64,000 nt of DNA, taken from an uncultured Christensenellaceae bacterium. Lineage in GTDB: Bacteria > Bacillota > Clostridia > Christensenellales > UBA3700. The stretch spans positions 1-64,000 of the forward strand of contig CALWHJ010000005.1 in the NCBI GenBank assembly GCA_944380355.1, read 5' to 3'. Positions 8,214 to 15,965 of this stretch are shown here, piece after piece. A program made the position numbers and the translations under genes. The notes under the pieces are model-generated. The model was not told the origin of the DNA. It ran no database searches and saw only the letters and a program-made list of their open reading frames with translations. Numbering within the stretch: position 1 is the stretch's first letter; the number at the start of each line of letters is the position of its first letter.

Positions 8214-8906
8214 GTGAAAGACGAGAAAAATTTGAATGACGAAAAAATAAACGGAGAAGAGAATTCTCCTCCCGTAGAAAAGCCTAAAAAGAGATGGACG
8301 ATATTCGGTGTAGAATTTGTGTATCTTGCCTTTATAGGTATCTGCATAGCGTTTGTGGGCTGGATTTTGGAAAATTCGGTCAAACTTGTCACAAACGGTA
8401 CTATTGACGCTAGATATCACATATTGCCTTTTATCTCTCCCTATGTTTTGGTATCCTTTGCCTTTCATATTTGTTTCGGCAATATCGACGATTTAACGGT
8501 TTTTGGTAAAAAAATATTCAAAAAAACCAGCTGGAAAACAAAAGTATTATCTAATATCCTTATATTTGTATTTCTTTGTGTTGCGGTATTTTTAGGAGAA
8601 TTGATAGTAGGCAATTTGTACGAGAAATGCTTCGGTGTAACTTTGTGGTATTATAGTAGCAGTAAGTTTTTGGTTACAAAGTATGCAGGGCTTGTGCCTT
8701 CGCTTTGGTACGGTACTTTTGCGTATTTAATATTCAGGCTGATATACAATCCTTTATTAAAGCTGATGAGAAAAGCCCCGTATAAGGCTATAAAAATAAC
8801 CGTAATTGTCTTAGGTACATTGATACTTGCGGATGCGATGAATTTATTGATACAAATTATAGTATTCGGTAAGGCTCCTATGTTATGGCGCGTGCAACTA
8901 TGGTAA
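8214..8906 (+). CDS. Polytopic membrane protein of the CmpB / putative ABC permease type IV family
   Basis: About 230 residues. After a charged N-terminal tail come five or so hydrophobic segments. The blocks FIGICIAFVGWILEN, GELIVGNLYEKCFG followed by LWYYS, and VPSLWYG resemble the PF06541 family (putative ABC-transporter type IV), whose function is poorly known. The GTG at 8214 has AGAGGTG 5 bp upstream and is preferred; a GTG at 8193 in the same frame would add seven residues but has only a weak ribosome site. It stands alone between tRNA loci with its own promoter, and no ATPase is adjacent, so a transport role is unproven. Confidence 0.7.
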   Translation: MKDEKNLNDEKINGEENSPPVEKPKKRWTIFGVEFVYLAFIGICIAFVGWILENSVKLVTNGTIDARYHILPFISPYVLVSFAFHICFGNIDDLTVFGKKIFKKTSWKTKVLSNILIFVFLCVAVFLGELIVGNLYEKCFGVTLWYYSSSKFLVTKYAGLVPSLWYGTFAYLIFRLIYNPLLKLMRKAPYKAIKITVIVLGTLILADAMNLLIQIIVFGKAPMLWRVQLW

Positions 8907-8981
8907 ATCCCTATTATTTACCGCATATATTATATTGGTAAATAGCAGTTCAGCACATATTTGATGCTACATTGATTGTTT

Positions 8982-9010
8982 TTGACTTGTATTTTTAATA
9001 TATGTATGGT
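8982..9010 (+). promoter_or_regulatory. Candidate promoter of tRNA-Pro
   Basis: TTGACT (8982-8987) with TATGGT (9005-9010) at 17 bp. The spacer to the tRNA contains an AAATTTAAATTT palindromic tract. Confidence 0.4.
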
Positions 9011-9068
9011 ATGATATATACCGTAAATTTAAATTTAAATTTATATTTATGTCGGATAAACGATAAGT

Positions 9069-9145
9069 CGGGGTGTAGCGCAGTTTGGTAGCGCGCTTGG
9101 TTCGGGACCAAGAGGCCGTGGGTTCAAATCCCGTCACTCCGACCA
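9069..9145 (+). tRNA. tRNA-Pro (anticodon CGG)
   Basis: Acceptor CGGGGTG/CACTCCG, anticodon stem CTTGG/CCAAG with loop TTCGGGA, T-loop TTCAAAT, encoded CCA. Its 3' end is copied twice downstream. Confidence 0.95.
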
Positions 9146-9147
9146 TA

Positions 9148-9234
9148 TTGAGGGAGGCTCCCTTATTATTAACAAAAAAAAGAGCGGTTTTCGACCGCTT
9201 TTTTTTTTGTTAATAATAAGGGAGCCTCCCTCAA
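9148..9234 (+). terminator. Very long hairpin terminator after tRNA-Pro
   Basis: Two 41-nt arms (9148-9188 and 9194-9234) pair with one mismatch (a G-U in RNA) around a 5-nt loop. Each arm holds an A or T tract, so either strand would end in a T-run at the inner stem. It starts 2 bases after the tRNA CCA. Confidence 0.85.
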
Positions 9235-9253
9235 GGTCTTCGTACCCAGGAAT

Positions 9254-9339
9254 ACCGAAATAGTGACGCTCGCACAAGACACATTTGCTTGCTCGCTAAG
9301 CCGTCGCGTGGCTCCTTGCAAATCCCGTCACTCCGACCA
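9254..9339 (+). repeat. tRNA-tail cassette core plus copied tRNA-Pro 3' end (copy 1)
   Basis: The core starts ACCGAAATAGTGACGCTCGC at 9254 and ends CTCCTTG at 9318. From 9319 the sequence is CAAATCCCGTCACTCCGACCA, identical to the 3' end of tRNA-Pro (9125-9145). A new terminator follows at 9346. The core is the same family as the two copies behind tRNA-Leu. Confidence 0.88.
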
Positions 9340-9345
9340 CGCTCG

Positions 9346-9375
9346 GGAGCAAAGGTAACTTTGCTCCACTTTTTT
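9346..9375 (+). terminator. Terminator after the first copied tRNA-Pro tail
   Basis: A perfect 9-bp stem (9346-9354/9359-9367), GTAA loop, then a T-run. It is unlike the terminator after the real tRNA-Pro. Confidence 0.7.
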
Positions 9376-9563
9376 AATCAAAAAGTTTCGCTGTAAACCT
9401 TGCTCCCTCGCTTTCGCAAAAAGTCACGCTCGGTTCGGCTGCTTAGTTGTAAACGCCTTCGCGACGTCTCACGGTCGCTACCAACTTTTTGCGAGGCAGC
9501 TCACTCCGTTCGCTATTTAAAATGATATAAGTAAATTCAAATTAAATCTCCGTGCTCGGGCAG

Positions 9564-9641
9564 ACCGAAATAGTGACGCTCGCACAAGACGCATTTGCTT
9601 GCTCGCTAAGCCGTCGCGAGGCTCCTTGCAAATCCCGTCAC
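9564..9641 (+). repeat. tRNA-tail cassette core plus partial tRNA-Pro 3' end (copy 2)
   Basis: The core starts at 9564 with the same ACCGAAATAGTGACGCTCGC block and ends at 9628. The tail CAAATCCCGTCAC (9629-9641) matches tRNA-Pro and then diverges, so the acceptor end is lost. A perfect 10-bp hairpin (9665-9674/9680-9689) follows. The rest of 9376-9984 has no convincing gene. Confidence 0.85.
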
Positions 9642-9984
9642 AGGTCGTCAGCCTCGCTTTTCGGTAAGGTATGCAAAGAGCATACCTTAATTTGCAATCG
9701 GGCTGCGACCTCTCATAAGAGGGCACCGCTTTGGCATTTCCCCTTATGTATCCCCTCCGTGAAAAGGATAAACATATAAAATGAACGCTCAACTTTTTGC
9801 AGGCAACTCTGCGTTTGCTGTTTTGAATTAATAATAGTAATTATTTTTAGTAAATGTGTCTTTCTATATCGGCAGTAAAATATATGGATAAGTGACTATT
9901 TTATCATATCATAAACAAATACGAATTTGACAAAAACGAATTTTTATATTATTATTAATATATCAATAAGTTAGGTGTAGGGAT

Positions 9985-10995
9985 ATGAAAAAATTCAGAA
10001 TACTTTTTATAAGCATTATAATTGTTTTGAGTGTCAGTTTGTTAATTTTTGCAGCTTGCGACAACGTACCCGAAGGTACTGTTTCTGATGAGCCTGTAGC
10101 AGAGCTTTCGTCGTGGATGAGTATGATTGAAGACGATACTTTGCTCACCGAGTTGGTAATCCCCGGAAGTCACGACAGCGGAACAAAGGGAATGAACTTA
10201 GTTGCCGAAACTCAGGATAAGACTTATTTGGAGCAGCTCGAGAGAGGCTTCAGATACTTCGATACGCGCGTTATGTATACGGGCGGAGAGTTTTATATGT
10301 ATCACTCCGTAAAGGGCGAAATGAAATATTCGCAAGTGCTTGAAGACGTCAAAGCTTTTTTAGACGAAAATCCTACAGAGACGGTTATTCTCGATTTTCA
10401 GTGGACGGAAGGCGGAAACGATAAAGGTATTTTCGATATGCTCGAAGAAAAACTCTCAGACAAACTGATTAACGTCGAGGGCGAAAGCGCGCTTGAATTC
10501 GTCAAGGCTCTCACTTTGGGCGAAGCTAGAGGCAAGTGTCTTATATTCGTAGGACAGAACGAGAGCAATCTTGACAGACCTTATCAGATTGCAAGAGATA
10601 AGGACAGCGAGGAAAGAGAGGGTAGCGCGCTGCGTTCATATTACAATGTTTCATACAACCGTTCTTCTTCGCAGAAGTATATCGAAAAATACATTCCCGA
10701 GTATATCGAAATGTTCAAAAATTCTAAGGGCGGAATGTTTGTATTGCAAGGACAGCTTACATATATGTTGACCTCTATAAGAGATGGTGAAGCAAAGCAC
10801 GACCCCAATATGAATGCGTATGTCAAAGGACTTTATGAGAGCAATGATTTGCAGTATATCAATATAATAATGAGAGACTTCGTAAATTGCGAGAAAGCAT
10901 CTTATATTCTCAATCTTAATGTCGCTAAGAAACTTGTAAAAGCGGCTGACGTAGAAGCTTACAAGTCAATGCTCAAAAATTATATAGAATTGTAA
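9985..10995 (+). CDS. PI-PLC X-domain lipoprotein (phosphatidylinositol-specific phospholipase C-like)
   Basis: A 336-residue exported protein. The signal peptide ends in IFAAC (Cys25), so it is probably a lipoprotein. The PI-PLC X domain begins near residue 55: IPGSHDSGT holds the first catalytic His (His63), RYFDTRV follows, and MYHSVKG holds the second catalytic His (His107). These match bacterial metal-independent PI-PLCs, which cleave phosphatidylinositol or GPI anchors by acid-base catalysis. The start has an AGGTGTAGGG site. It is monocistronic with a terminator at 11007. The true substrate cannot be read from sequence. Confidence 0.88.
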   Translation: MKKFRILFISIIIVLSVSLLIFAACDNVPEGTVSDEPVAELSSWMSMIEDDTLLTELVIPGSHDSGTKGMNLVAETQDKTYLEQLERGFRYFDTRVMYTGGEFYMYHSVKGEMKYSQVLEDVKAFLDENPTETVILDFQWTEGGNDKGIFDMLEEKLSDKLINVEGESALEFVKALTLGEARGKCLIFVGQNESNLDRPYQIARDKDSEEREGSALRSYYNVSYNRSSSQKYIEKYIPEYIEMFKNSKGGMFVLQGQLTYMLTSIRDGEAKHDPNMNAYVKGLYESNDLQYINIIMRDFVNCEKASYILNLNVAKKLVKAADVEAYKSMLKNYIEL

Positions 10996-11006
10996 TTGCA
11001 CCTTAT

Positions 11007-11035
11007 AAAAGCAGGTTAAAGTAGCCTGCTTTTAT
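11007..11035 (+). terminator. Terminator of the PI-PLC gene
   Basis: A 9-bp stem (11007-11015/11025-11033) ending in T4. Confidence 0.75.
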
Positions 11036-11095
11036 ATTTTTCGATACAAAACGCTGCCTTAGGTGTAGTATATGCAAACAGTAAAGGAGATTAAT

Positions 11096-11962
11096 ATGAG
11101 AAGATTTGCTAAAATATTGCAAATATTTGTATTGCTTCTTGTCATACTTGTCGTATGCATCTCTTGTACAACTCCTAAAAAGTTGTATGACGGATGGCTG
11201 GGCGAGGTTGAGGAGTTTGGGGATTATTATTATACCGACATAAAAGACGGCGACAACTATGAGAGGATAATATGCGGACTTACGGAAGAAGGCAAAACCA
11301 AACAAACTCTCGTAATCCCTTATACTATTTACGGTAAGCCCGTAAGTGCCGTAGGCTGGAGAGGAGAAAAAGCAAGCATCGATTTTGTTACGCTCAACTG
11401 CACCCGAATATACGTGGGAGATATTGCCATACAGGATATAGACTTGTTTTCGCAAATGCCCGTACTAGAAGAAGTGTACTGGAGCGGTTACGATATAAAG
11501 GATGAGTTTACTTACGGCATAGAAGATTTAGTGTCTGACAGATACGAGATATTTGCCGACAAGGACGATATGGACGAAGGGGAAGTTGCATTGAGTCAAA
11601 GCAACGTAGTATTCAGACGATATACAGAACTTGTCACTGCCGAAGAGATAGAGTATGTATTCGAAAACAATAAGGATAACTACTATTATCAAGAAAAGCT
11701 TGAGGAAATGGCGGCAGAAGGGGTGACTTTTGAAGATTTGGCGAGAGAAGAAAACAGACTCAAACTCATAGAAGCAACATTCTGGAGCGATAATTGCGAA
11801 GAGGGGGAAGATATATTTTTTCCGCCGGCAGAAATTGCGGAGTACTTTAACGTGGGCGTCTATAAGTTTTATTCCGACCCCGAATGTACTTCGGCGGCAG
11901 ACTGGAGAGACTGGCGGTTTTCAGACGGACAATTGATTCTGTATTGCAAAGACAAAGATTGA
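11096..11962 (+). CDS. Uncharacterised lipoprotein with a remnant BspA-like segment
   Basis: 288 residues from the ATG at 11096, chosen over an upstream in-frame ATG at 11072 because AAAGGAG lies 6 bp before it. Residues 1-24 form a signal peptide ending in CISC, a plausible lipobox. A short stretch, LVIPYTIYGKPVSAVG, resembles the IP-x-x-I-x-G-x-x-V pattern of BspA-type leucine-rich repeats, as in the big protein at 807. The remainder is acidic and Tyr-rich with no family I recognise. It lies after the PI-PLC gene but behind that gene's terminator. Function unknown. Confidence 0.72.
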   Translation: MRRFAKILQIFVLLLVILVVCISCTTPKKLYDGWLGEVEEFGDYYYTDIKDGDNYERIICGLTEEGKTKQTLVIPYTIYGKPVSAVGWRGEKASIDFVTLNCTRIYVGDIAIQDIDLFSQMPVLEEVYWSGYDIKDEFTYGIEDLVSDRYEIFADKDDMDEGEVALSQSNVVFRRYTELVTAEEIEYVFENNKDNYYYQEKLEEMAAEGVTFEDLAREENRLKLIEATFWSDNCEEGEDIFFPPAEIAEYFNVGVYKFYSDPECTSAADWRDWRFSDGQLILYCKDKD

Positions 11963-11977
11963 CGCTATGACGATAAA

Positions 11978-12005
11978 AGAAAGGAGGCTGAGGCCTCTTT
12001 TTTTT
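11978..12005 (+). terminator. Terminator of the 11096 lipoprotein gene
   Basis: Stem AAGGAGGC/GCCTCTTT-type with loop TGAG, then T8. Confidence 0.7.
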
Positions 12006-12081
12006 ACAAAAATATTTGCAAATCAAAAGTTTTTTGTGCTATATTTATAGCAATCGGAAAATAAAAAGGAAGTGCATAAAA

Positions 12082-12582
12082 ATGCAAAAAGTGGAATTTG
12101 AAAAGGTAACAACGAAAACACAGCTTGAGGATATGTCTGAACTTGCGACAAAAATACTGAAGGCTTATTACGACCCTATCGTCGGAGAGGAAATAAACGG
12201 AGCGATGCTCAAGAGTTTTCAGTCGGTAGAGGGCATAAACAAGGAGATAGAGGAAGGCGGTGAATATTACTTTGTTACGCTTGAAGGTGCGAGAATAGGA
12301 TTTGTAGCCGTGGAGCCTAAAAAAGAATACTATTATCTCAGCAAATTTTATCTTCTCGAAGAATACAGAGGAAAGGGACTTGCTTCGCAGATGTTTTCTT
12401 TCGTCAAGGAAAAAGCTTTGAAGAGCGGATATGACAAGATAATTCTCAACGTAAACGCTGCTAACGCCGATACTATAGCGAGATACAAACATTTCGGTTT
12501 TGTAGTCAAAAAAGATATACAGCGTCAGGTCGGGGAGGACATGTACGTACACGACTACGTTATGCAAAACGATATTGCATAA
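12082..12582 (+). CDS. GNAT-family N-acetyltransferase
   Basis: A 166-residue cytoplasmic acetyl-CoA-dependent transferase. Motif A, EYRGKGLASQMF, has the R-x-x-G-x-G acetyl-CoA pyrophosphate loop. Before it is the beta-strand pair YYFVTLEGARIGFVAVEPKKEYYYLSKFYL, and after it NADTIARYKHFGF, the usual motif B end. The ATG at 12082 has AAGGAAG 9 bp upstream and gives a normal GNAT length; an upstream in-frame start would only add a basic tail. The substrate is not predictable. Confidence 0.87.
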   Translation: MQKVEFEKVTTKTQLEDMSELATKILKAYYDPIVGEEINGAMLKSFQSVEGINKEIEEGGEYYFVTLEGARIGFVAVEPKKEYYYLSKFYLLEEYRGKGLASQMFSFVKEKALKSGYDKIILNVNAANADTIARYKHFGFVVKKDIQRQVGEDMYVHDYVMQNDIA

Positions 12583-12646
12583 AAGGCGATTTTAAGTAAT
12601 GTTTATGCATTATTATGCAAGATAAAAACTACTTATACAAAATTGC

Positions 12647-12675
12647 TTGCATACGCACATATTTAATGCTAAAAT
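12647..12675 (+). promoter_or_regulatory. Promoter of the amino-acid ABC operon
   Basis: TTGCAT (12647-12652) and TAAAAT (12670-12675), 17 bp apart, ~30 bp before the start codon. Confidence 0.55.
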
Positions 12676-12704
12676 TATAGAAAATCGAAAAAGAGGATTT
12701 TTAT

Positions 12705-13523
12705 ATGAAAAAAGTTATTTTGGCACTTTTAATCGTTGCAATGATAAGCGTAAGCTGTTTTTCGCTTATGGCATGTAATTCCGGCGTAGCAGTAGGATTC
12801 CAGAACGCTACTACGGGTAAAGATTATGTTGAATCTTTCTCCAACCTTACCGCAAAGGGTTATTCTTCGGCAGGTCTCGCCGTTCAGGATATGATAAACG
12901 GCAGAATCAAATACGTCGTAACCGATAAGGCGGTAGCAAAAGAACTTGTCAAGGCTTATTCCGACAAGGTAAAACTCATAGATATCAATCTCACAAAAGA
13001 GAAGTATGCATTTGCAGTAAAGAACGGCAATGACGAACTTTTGGCAAAAGTCAACGAATTCCTTGCCAACAACAGCGATGAAGTTCAGGCTATCATCGAA
13101 GGTTACACCAACGGCACCATTACTCCCAAGAAGTTTACCAACGGCGATAAGAATGCTCCCAACACTCTCATAGTCGCTACCAATGCCGAATTCGATCCTT
13201 TTGAATATATGGACGGCGGCGCTTTCTCCGGTATCGATATGGAAATCATGGCAATGTTCTGTGAAGAGTACGGTTATACGATGTACGTTGAGAACATGGC
13301 TTTCGAAGCGGTAGTTACGAGTATTCAGACCGACAAGGCAGACATTGCGGCCGCTGCGTTGACCGTTACCATAGCAAGAGCTGAACAGGTAAGTTTCTCG
13401 GACGCATATTTCCTTGATGACGGCGAAGACGCTTCTCAGGTAATTATCGCTCCTATCGCCGATACGACTTTTGACAATTGCAAGACGAAAGAAGACGTAG
13501 AAGCCATCATAAAAAATTTGTAA
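12705..13523 (+). CDS. Amino-acid ABC transporter binding protein with its halves in reversed (circularly permuted) order
   Basis: A 272-residue lipoprotein (signal ending SLMAC) that should capture a polar amino acid for the permease and ATPase encoded next. Usual SBP_bac_3 proteins read lobe-1 motif (IVGTNAxxPPF), then hinge, then VGVQxGTT and the closing lobe. Here the order is inverted. Residues ~28-140 hold the normally C-terminal half (AVGFQNATTGKDY, NGRIKYVVTDKAVA, KYAFAVKNGNDELLAKVN). Residues ~150-272 hold the normally N-terminal half (TLIVATNAEFDPFEY, FSGIDMEIMAMF, TDKADIAAAALTVTIARAEQ, VSFSDAYF). The new termini coincide with the hinge of the canonical protein. Residues for the ligand amino and carboxyl groups appear kept. 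AGAGGA precedes the ATG. Assignment as a binding protein is firm; permutation is my reading of motif order. Confidence 0.88.
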   Translation: MKKVILALLIVAMISVSCFSLMACNSGVAVGFQNATTGKDYVESFSNLTAKGYSSAGLAVQDMINGRIKYVVTDKAVAKELVKAYSDKVKLIDINLTKEKYAFAVKNGNDELLAKVNEFLANNSDEVQAIIEGYTNGTITPKKFTNGDKNAPNTLIVATNAEFDPFEYMDGGAFSGIDMEIMAMFCEEYGYTMYVENMAFEAVVTSIQTDKADIAAAALTVTIARAEQVSFSDAYFLDDGEDASQVIIAPIADTTFDNCKTKEDVEAIIKNL

Positions 13524-13554
13524 TCATCAATAATCCGAATTAGGAAAACAGTCA

Positions 13555-14265
13555 ATGGGAATGGATTTGCAGACTGCATGGCGCGGTTTTTACAATCAAA
13601 TGGTCTCAGGCGGATATAAGAGGGTATTGGAGGGTCTCCAAAATACCCTCATTATCGCTGTATTGGGACTTTTGATAGGTATAGTAATCGGTACAATACT
13701 CGCAGTGACGAAGGTAGTGCCGCAAAAGAGAAAAGTGGCGAGAGTATTTTCTACTCTTACCGATATATATGTGGGAATTTTCAGAGGTACGCCTATGGTC
13801 GTGCAACTGCTGATTTTCTATTTCGTATTGTTCCCTATGATAGGAATGGGCGATATACCGGCGCTTGTCGTGGCAATAATATCGTTCGGTATGAATAGCG
13901 GCGCATACGTTTGCGAGATAATGCGAAGCGGCATATTGTCTGTCGATAAGGGACAAATGGAAGCGGGAAGAGCCGTTGGACTCAGCTACGGCCAAACCAT
14001 GTTCAAAGTCATAATACCGCAAGCAGTCAAAAACATACTGCCTACGTTGGGCAACGAGTTTATTATATTGGTAAAGGATACGTCGGTGGTATCGTTTATT
14101 GCGGCGGTGGACTTGACGAAAGCGTTCCAGGAGATAGGCTCGGCAAACTACGAATATTTAGTGCCTTATATGGTACTTGCACTGTGTTATTTGGTGATAG
14201 TATACTTTATCACTTTGATTATCAAACTGCTAGAGAGGAGGTTGAGAGCGAGTGACAGAAGATAG
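13555..14265 (+). CDS. Polar amino-acid ABC transporter permease
   Basis: A 236-residue inner-membrane subunit of the HisM/GlnP type. Hydrophobic helices begin at ~28 ([17 protein letters not shown]). The motif [15 protein letters not shown] and the EAA coupling loop [25 protein letters not shown] are diagnostic of the family. The protein closes with [12 protein letters not shown]. It lies 31 bp after the binding-protein gene and overlaps the ATPase gene by 14 bp, so the three are one operon. A GGAAAA site precedes the ATG at 13555; an ATG six bases on is possible. Confidence 0.94.
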   Translation: MGMDLQTAWRGFYNQMVSGGYKRVLEGLQNTLIIAVLGLLIGIVIGTILAVTKVVPQKRKVARVFSTLTDIYVGIFRGTPMVVQLLIFYFVLFPMIGMGDIPALVVAIISFGMNSGAYVCEIMRSGILSVDKGQMEAGRAVGLSYGQTMFKVIIPQAVKNILPTLGNEFIILVKDTSVVSFIAAVDLTKAFQEIGSANYEYLVPYMVLALCYLVIVYFITLIIKLLERRLRASDRR

Positions 14266-15349
14266 TATCGCAAAAAACATGCCGGACGGCTTGAGGGATT
14301 TGACGGATTGCGACGAAAACGAAAAGGGTATTTTCGTAGACGAGGAGATACAAAATTCCCAAAAAGGCATTATTATAGACACGGTCAATATCTACAAGTA
14401 TTTCGGAAAGCTTGAGGTACTCAAGGGTATATCGTGCAAAATTCAAAAGGGCGAAAAGATAGCAATAATAGGACCTTCGGGCAGCGGCAAGAGTACGTTT
14501 TTGAGATGTATGAATTTGCTTGAAGAGCCTACCTACGGCGAAGTGTGGCTAGAGGATAAACTCGTTACGCCCGTAGACCCTTATCTTCACAGAAACGTAA
14601 TCATGGCTACCAAAACTTTCAAAAAAGCAATGGTATACCAGATGAGCAAGGCTTTGGGGGCGAAGTGCGAGGGCATAACCGATTACGATTTGCTCGCGGG
14701 CAGAATGGACAGAGATTCATTTGACGCTTTGGCGGATAATGTAATTGCCGCTATAAAGAAAAACGACCTTTTGAAAAAACACGAAGGTATCGAGTATTTC
14801 GAGAGATTGAGGGAATATAAGAAAAAATACAACCTCAACATAAACGTAGCTCGTCAGCGTGTGGGAATGGTATTTCAGCACTTCAACCTGTTCAACAATC
14901 TGACGATTATGCAGAATATGATACTTGCGCCCGTGCAACTTAAACTCAAGACGAAGGAGCAGGCAATAGAAAAAGCCACTCAGCTTCTTGAGAGAATAGG
15001 GCTTCTTGACAAAAAGGACGAATATCCTTCCAAATTGTCGGGCGGTCAGAAGCAGAGAGTAGCTATCGCGAGAGCGCTTGCAATGGAGCCCGAAGTAATG
15101 CTTTTCGACGAGCCTACGAGTGCGCTTGACCCCGAGATGGTAGGAGAAGTACTCGAACTTATCAAGGAGCTTGCCGACGAGGGAATGACTATGGTAATAG
15201 TTACGCACGAGATGGGCTTTGCGAGAGAAGTTGCGAGCAGAGTGCTTTTCCTTGACGACGGAAAGATAGTCGAAGAGGACGCGCCTAAAAAGCTTTTTAC
15301 TCATCCTCAAAACGAAAGACTGAAGGACTTCTTGTCGAAAGTGCTTTAA
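14252..15349 (+). CDS. Amino-acid ABC transporter ATP-binding protein with a ~90-residue insertion
   Basis: 365 residues, against ~240-255 for GlnQ-type ATPases. Walker [10 protein letters not shown] is at 74-82, the Q-loop Gln at 209 (VFQHFNLF), LSGGQ at 262-266, Walker B VMLFDEP at 282-288, the D-loop SALDPE just after and the switch His at 319. Walker A to Q-loop is normally ~45 residues but here ~130. The added residues ~108-198 are charged and helical-looking and resume at [13 protein letters not shown] without a frame break. A ~40-residue N-terminal extension is also present. All catalytic motifs are intact, so the protein should be active. Start is GTG behind GAGGAGG. Confidence 0.92.
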   Translation: MTEDSIAKNMPDGLRDLTDCDENEKGIFVDEEIQNSQKGIIIDTVNIYKYFGKLEVLKGISCKIQKGEKIAIIGPSGSGKSTFLRCMNLLEEPTYGEVWLEDKLVTPVDPYLHRNVIMATKTFKKAMVYQMSKALGAKCEGITDYDLLAGRMDRDSFDALADNVIAAIKKNDLLKKHEGIEYFERLREYKKKYNLNINVARQRVGMVFQHFNLFNNLTIMQNMILAPVQLKLKTKEQAIEKATQLLERIGLLDKKDEYPSKLSGGQKQRVAIARALAMEPEVMLFDEPTSALDPEMVGEVLELIKELADEGMTMVIVTHEMGFAREVASRVLFLDDGKIVEEDAPKKLFTHPQNERLKDFLSKVL

Positions 15350-15385
15350 TCTTGACTCAATATTACTGATAAATAATAATATAAC

Positions 15386-15411
15386 GAAAGCGGCCTCGAG
15401 GTCGCTTTTTT
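15386..15411 (+). terminator. Terminator of the amino-acid ABC operon
   Basis: A 10-11 bp stem around AAAGCGGCCTC/GAGGTCGCTTT with a G-T pair, then T6. Confidence 0.8.
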
Positions 15412-15760
15412 ATTTGCGTCTACATTTTAAGACAAGGAAAAATATGATAAAAGGAAAGTGACTGAGTTACAGTATTAAAGGTAGACATTCGCTAAAGGAT
15501 AATATATAATTAAGTCGCAAATAAAGATGGCGGGAAAATAGGACAAGGAAAAATTCGCCAACGTATTTTGTAAATAAAAGACTTTGCAACGCAAAGACTA
15601 AAATTGCGGCAATCTAAGTCTTAACGCATATTACGTTAAAATTTTGACGCAATAAACGCCTGATACCGTCATTTTGTCAGGCGTATTTTGCAAAAATGCC
15701 GCATATAAGTCAATTATGATTTTGGCTTATAAAATAAAAATTTATTGTAGCGCAAAAACA
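15412..15760. other. Gene-free stretch between the ABC operon and pflB
   Basis: No open frame of note. One hairpin (ACGCCTGA/TCAGGCGT, 15656-15663/15677-15684, then ATTTTG) looks like a weak terminator. Repeats of ACAAGGAAAAAT near 15431 and 15542 are short. Nothing else supported. Confidence 0.4.
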
Positions 15761-15789
15761 TTGACACGGCACTATATTTTGTTTATACT
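15761..15789 (+). promoter_or_regulatory. Promoter of the pflB leader
   Basis: TTGACA (15761-15766) and TATACT (15784-15789), 17 bp apart, ~50 bp before the ZTP aptamer. Confidence 0.7.
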
Positions 15790-15842
15790 ATTGTTACGAT
15801 ATACAACATATTGTTGTCAAAAGTGCAAATAGAATATAATGG

Positions 15843-15938
15843 CCATTGCGACTGGTGGATTTTAGCGACTAACGCAAGGGAACAATGACCTGATTAGCCG
15901 ACCACCTGGGCAGATAAATATACTGTCTGGGCTTTTTT
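15843..15938 (+). promoter_or_regulatory. ZTP/ZMP (pfl motif) riboswitch with terminator
   Basis: The leader has the two conserved halves of the pfl/ZTP motif: GCGACTGGTGGA (15848-15859) with GGGAACAATGACCTGA, and GCCGACCACCTGGGCA (15897-15912). The family binds ZTP/ZMP, a signal of 10-formyl-tetrahydrofolate shortage. Bases 15905-15913 can pair with 15923-15931 before a T7 run, which forms a terminator overlapping the 3' half of the aptamer. Ligand binding would therefore block termination and raise pfl expression, as known for this class. Coupling to a formate-producing enzyme fits the one-carbon logic. Confidence 0.9.
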
Positions 15939-15965
15939 ATCGACAATATTCAAAAGGAGATATAT

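Noticed and set aside
9517..9792. Open frames on both strands around the second tRNA-Pro cassette
   Set aside because: They cross the repeat core and a hairpin and have no ribosome site; treated as repeat artefacts.
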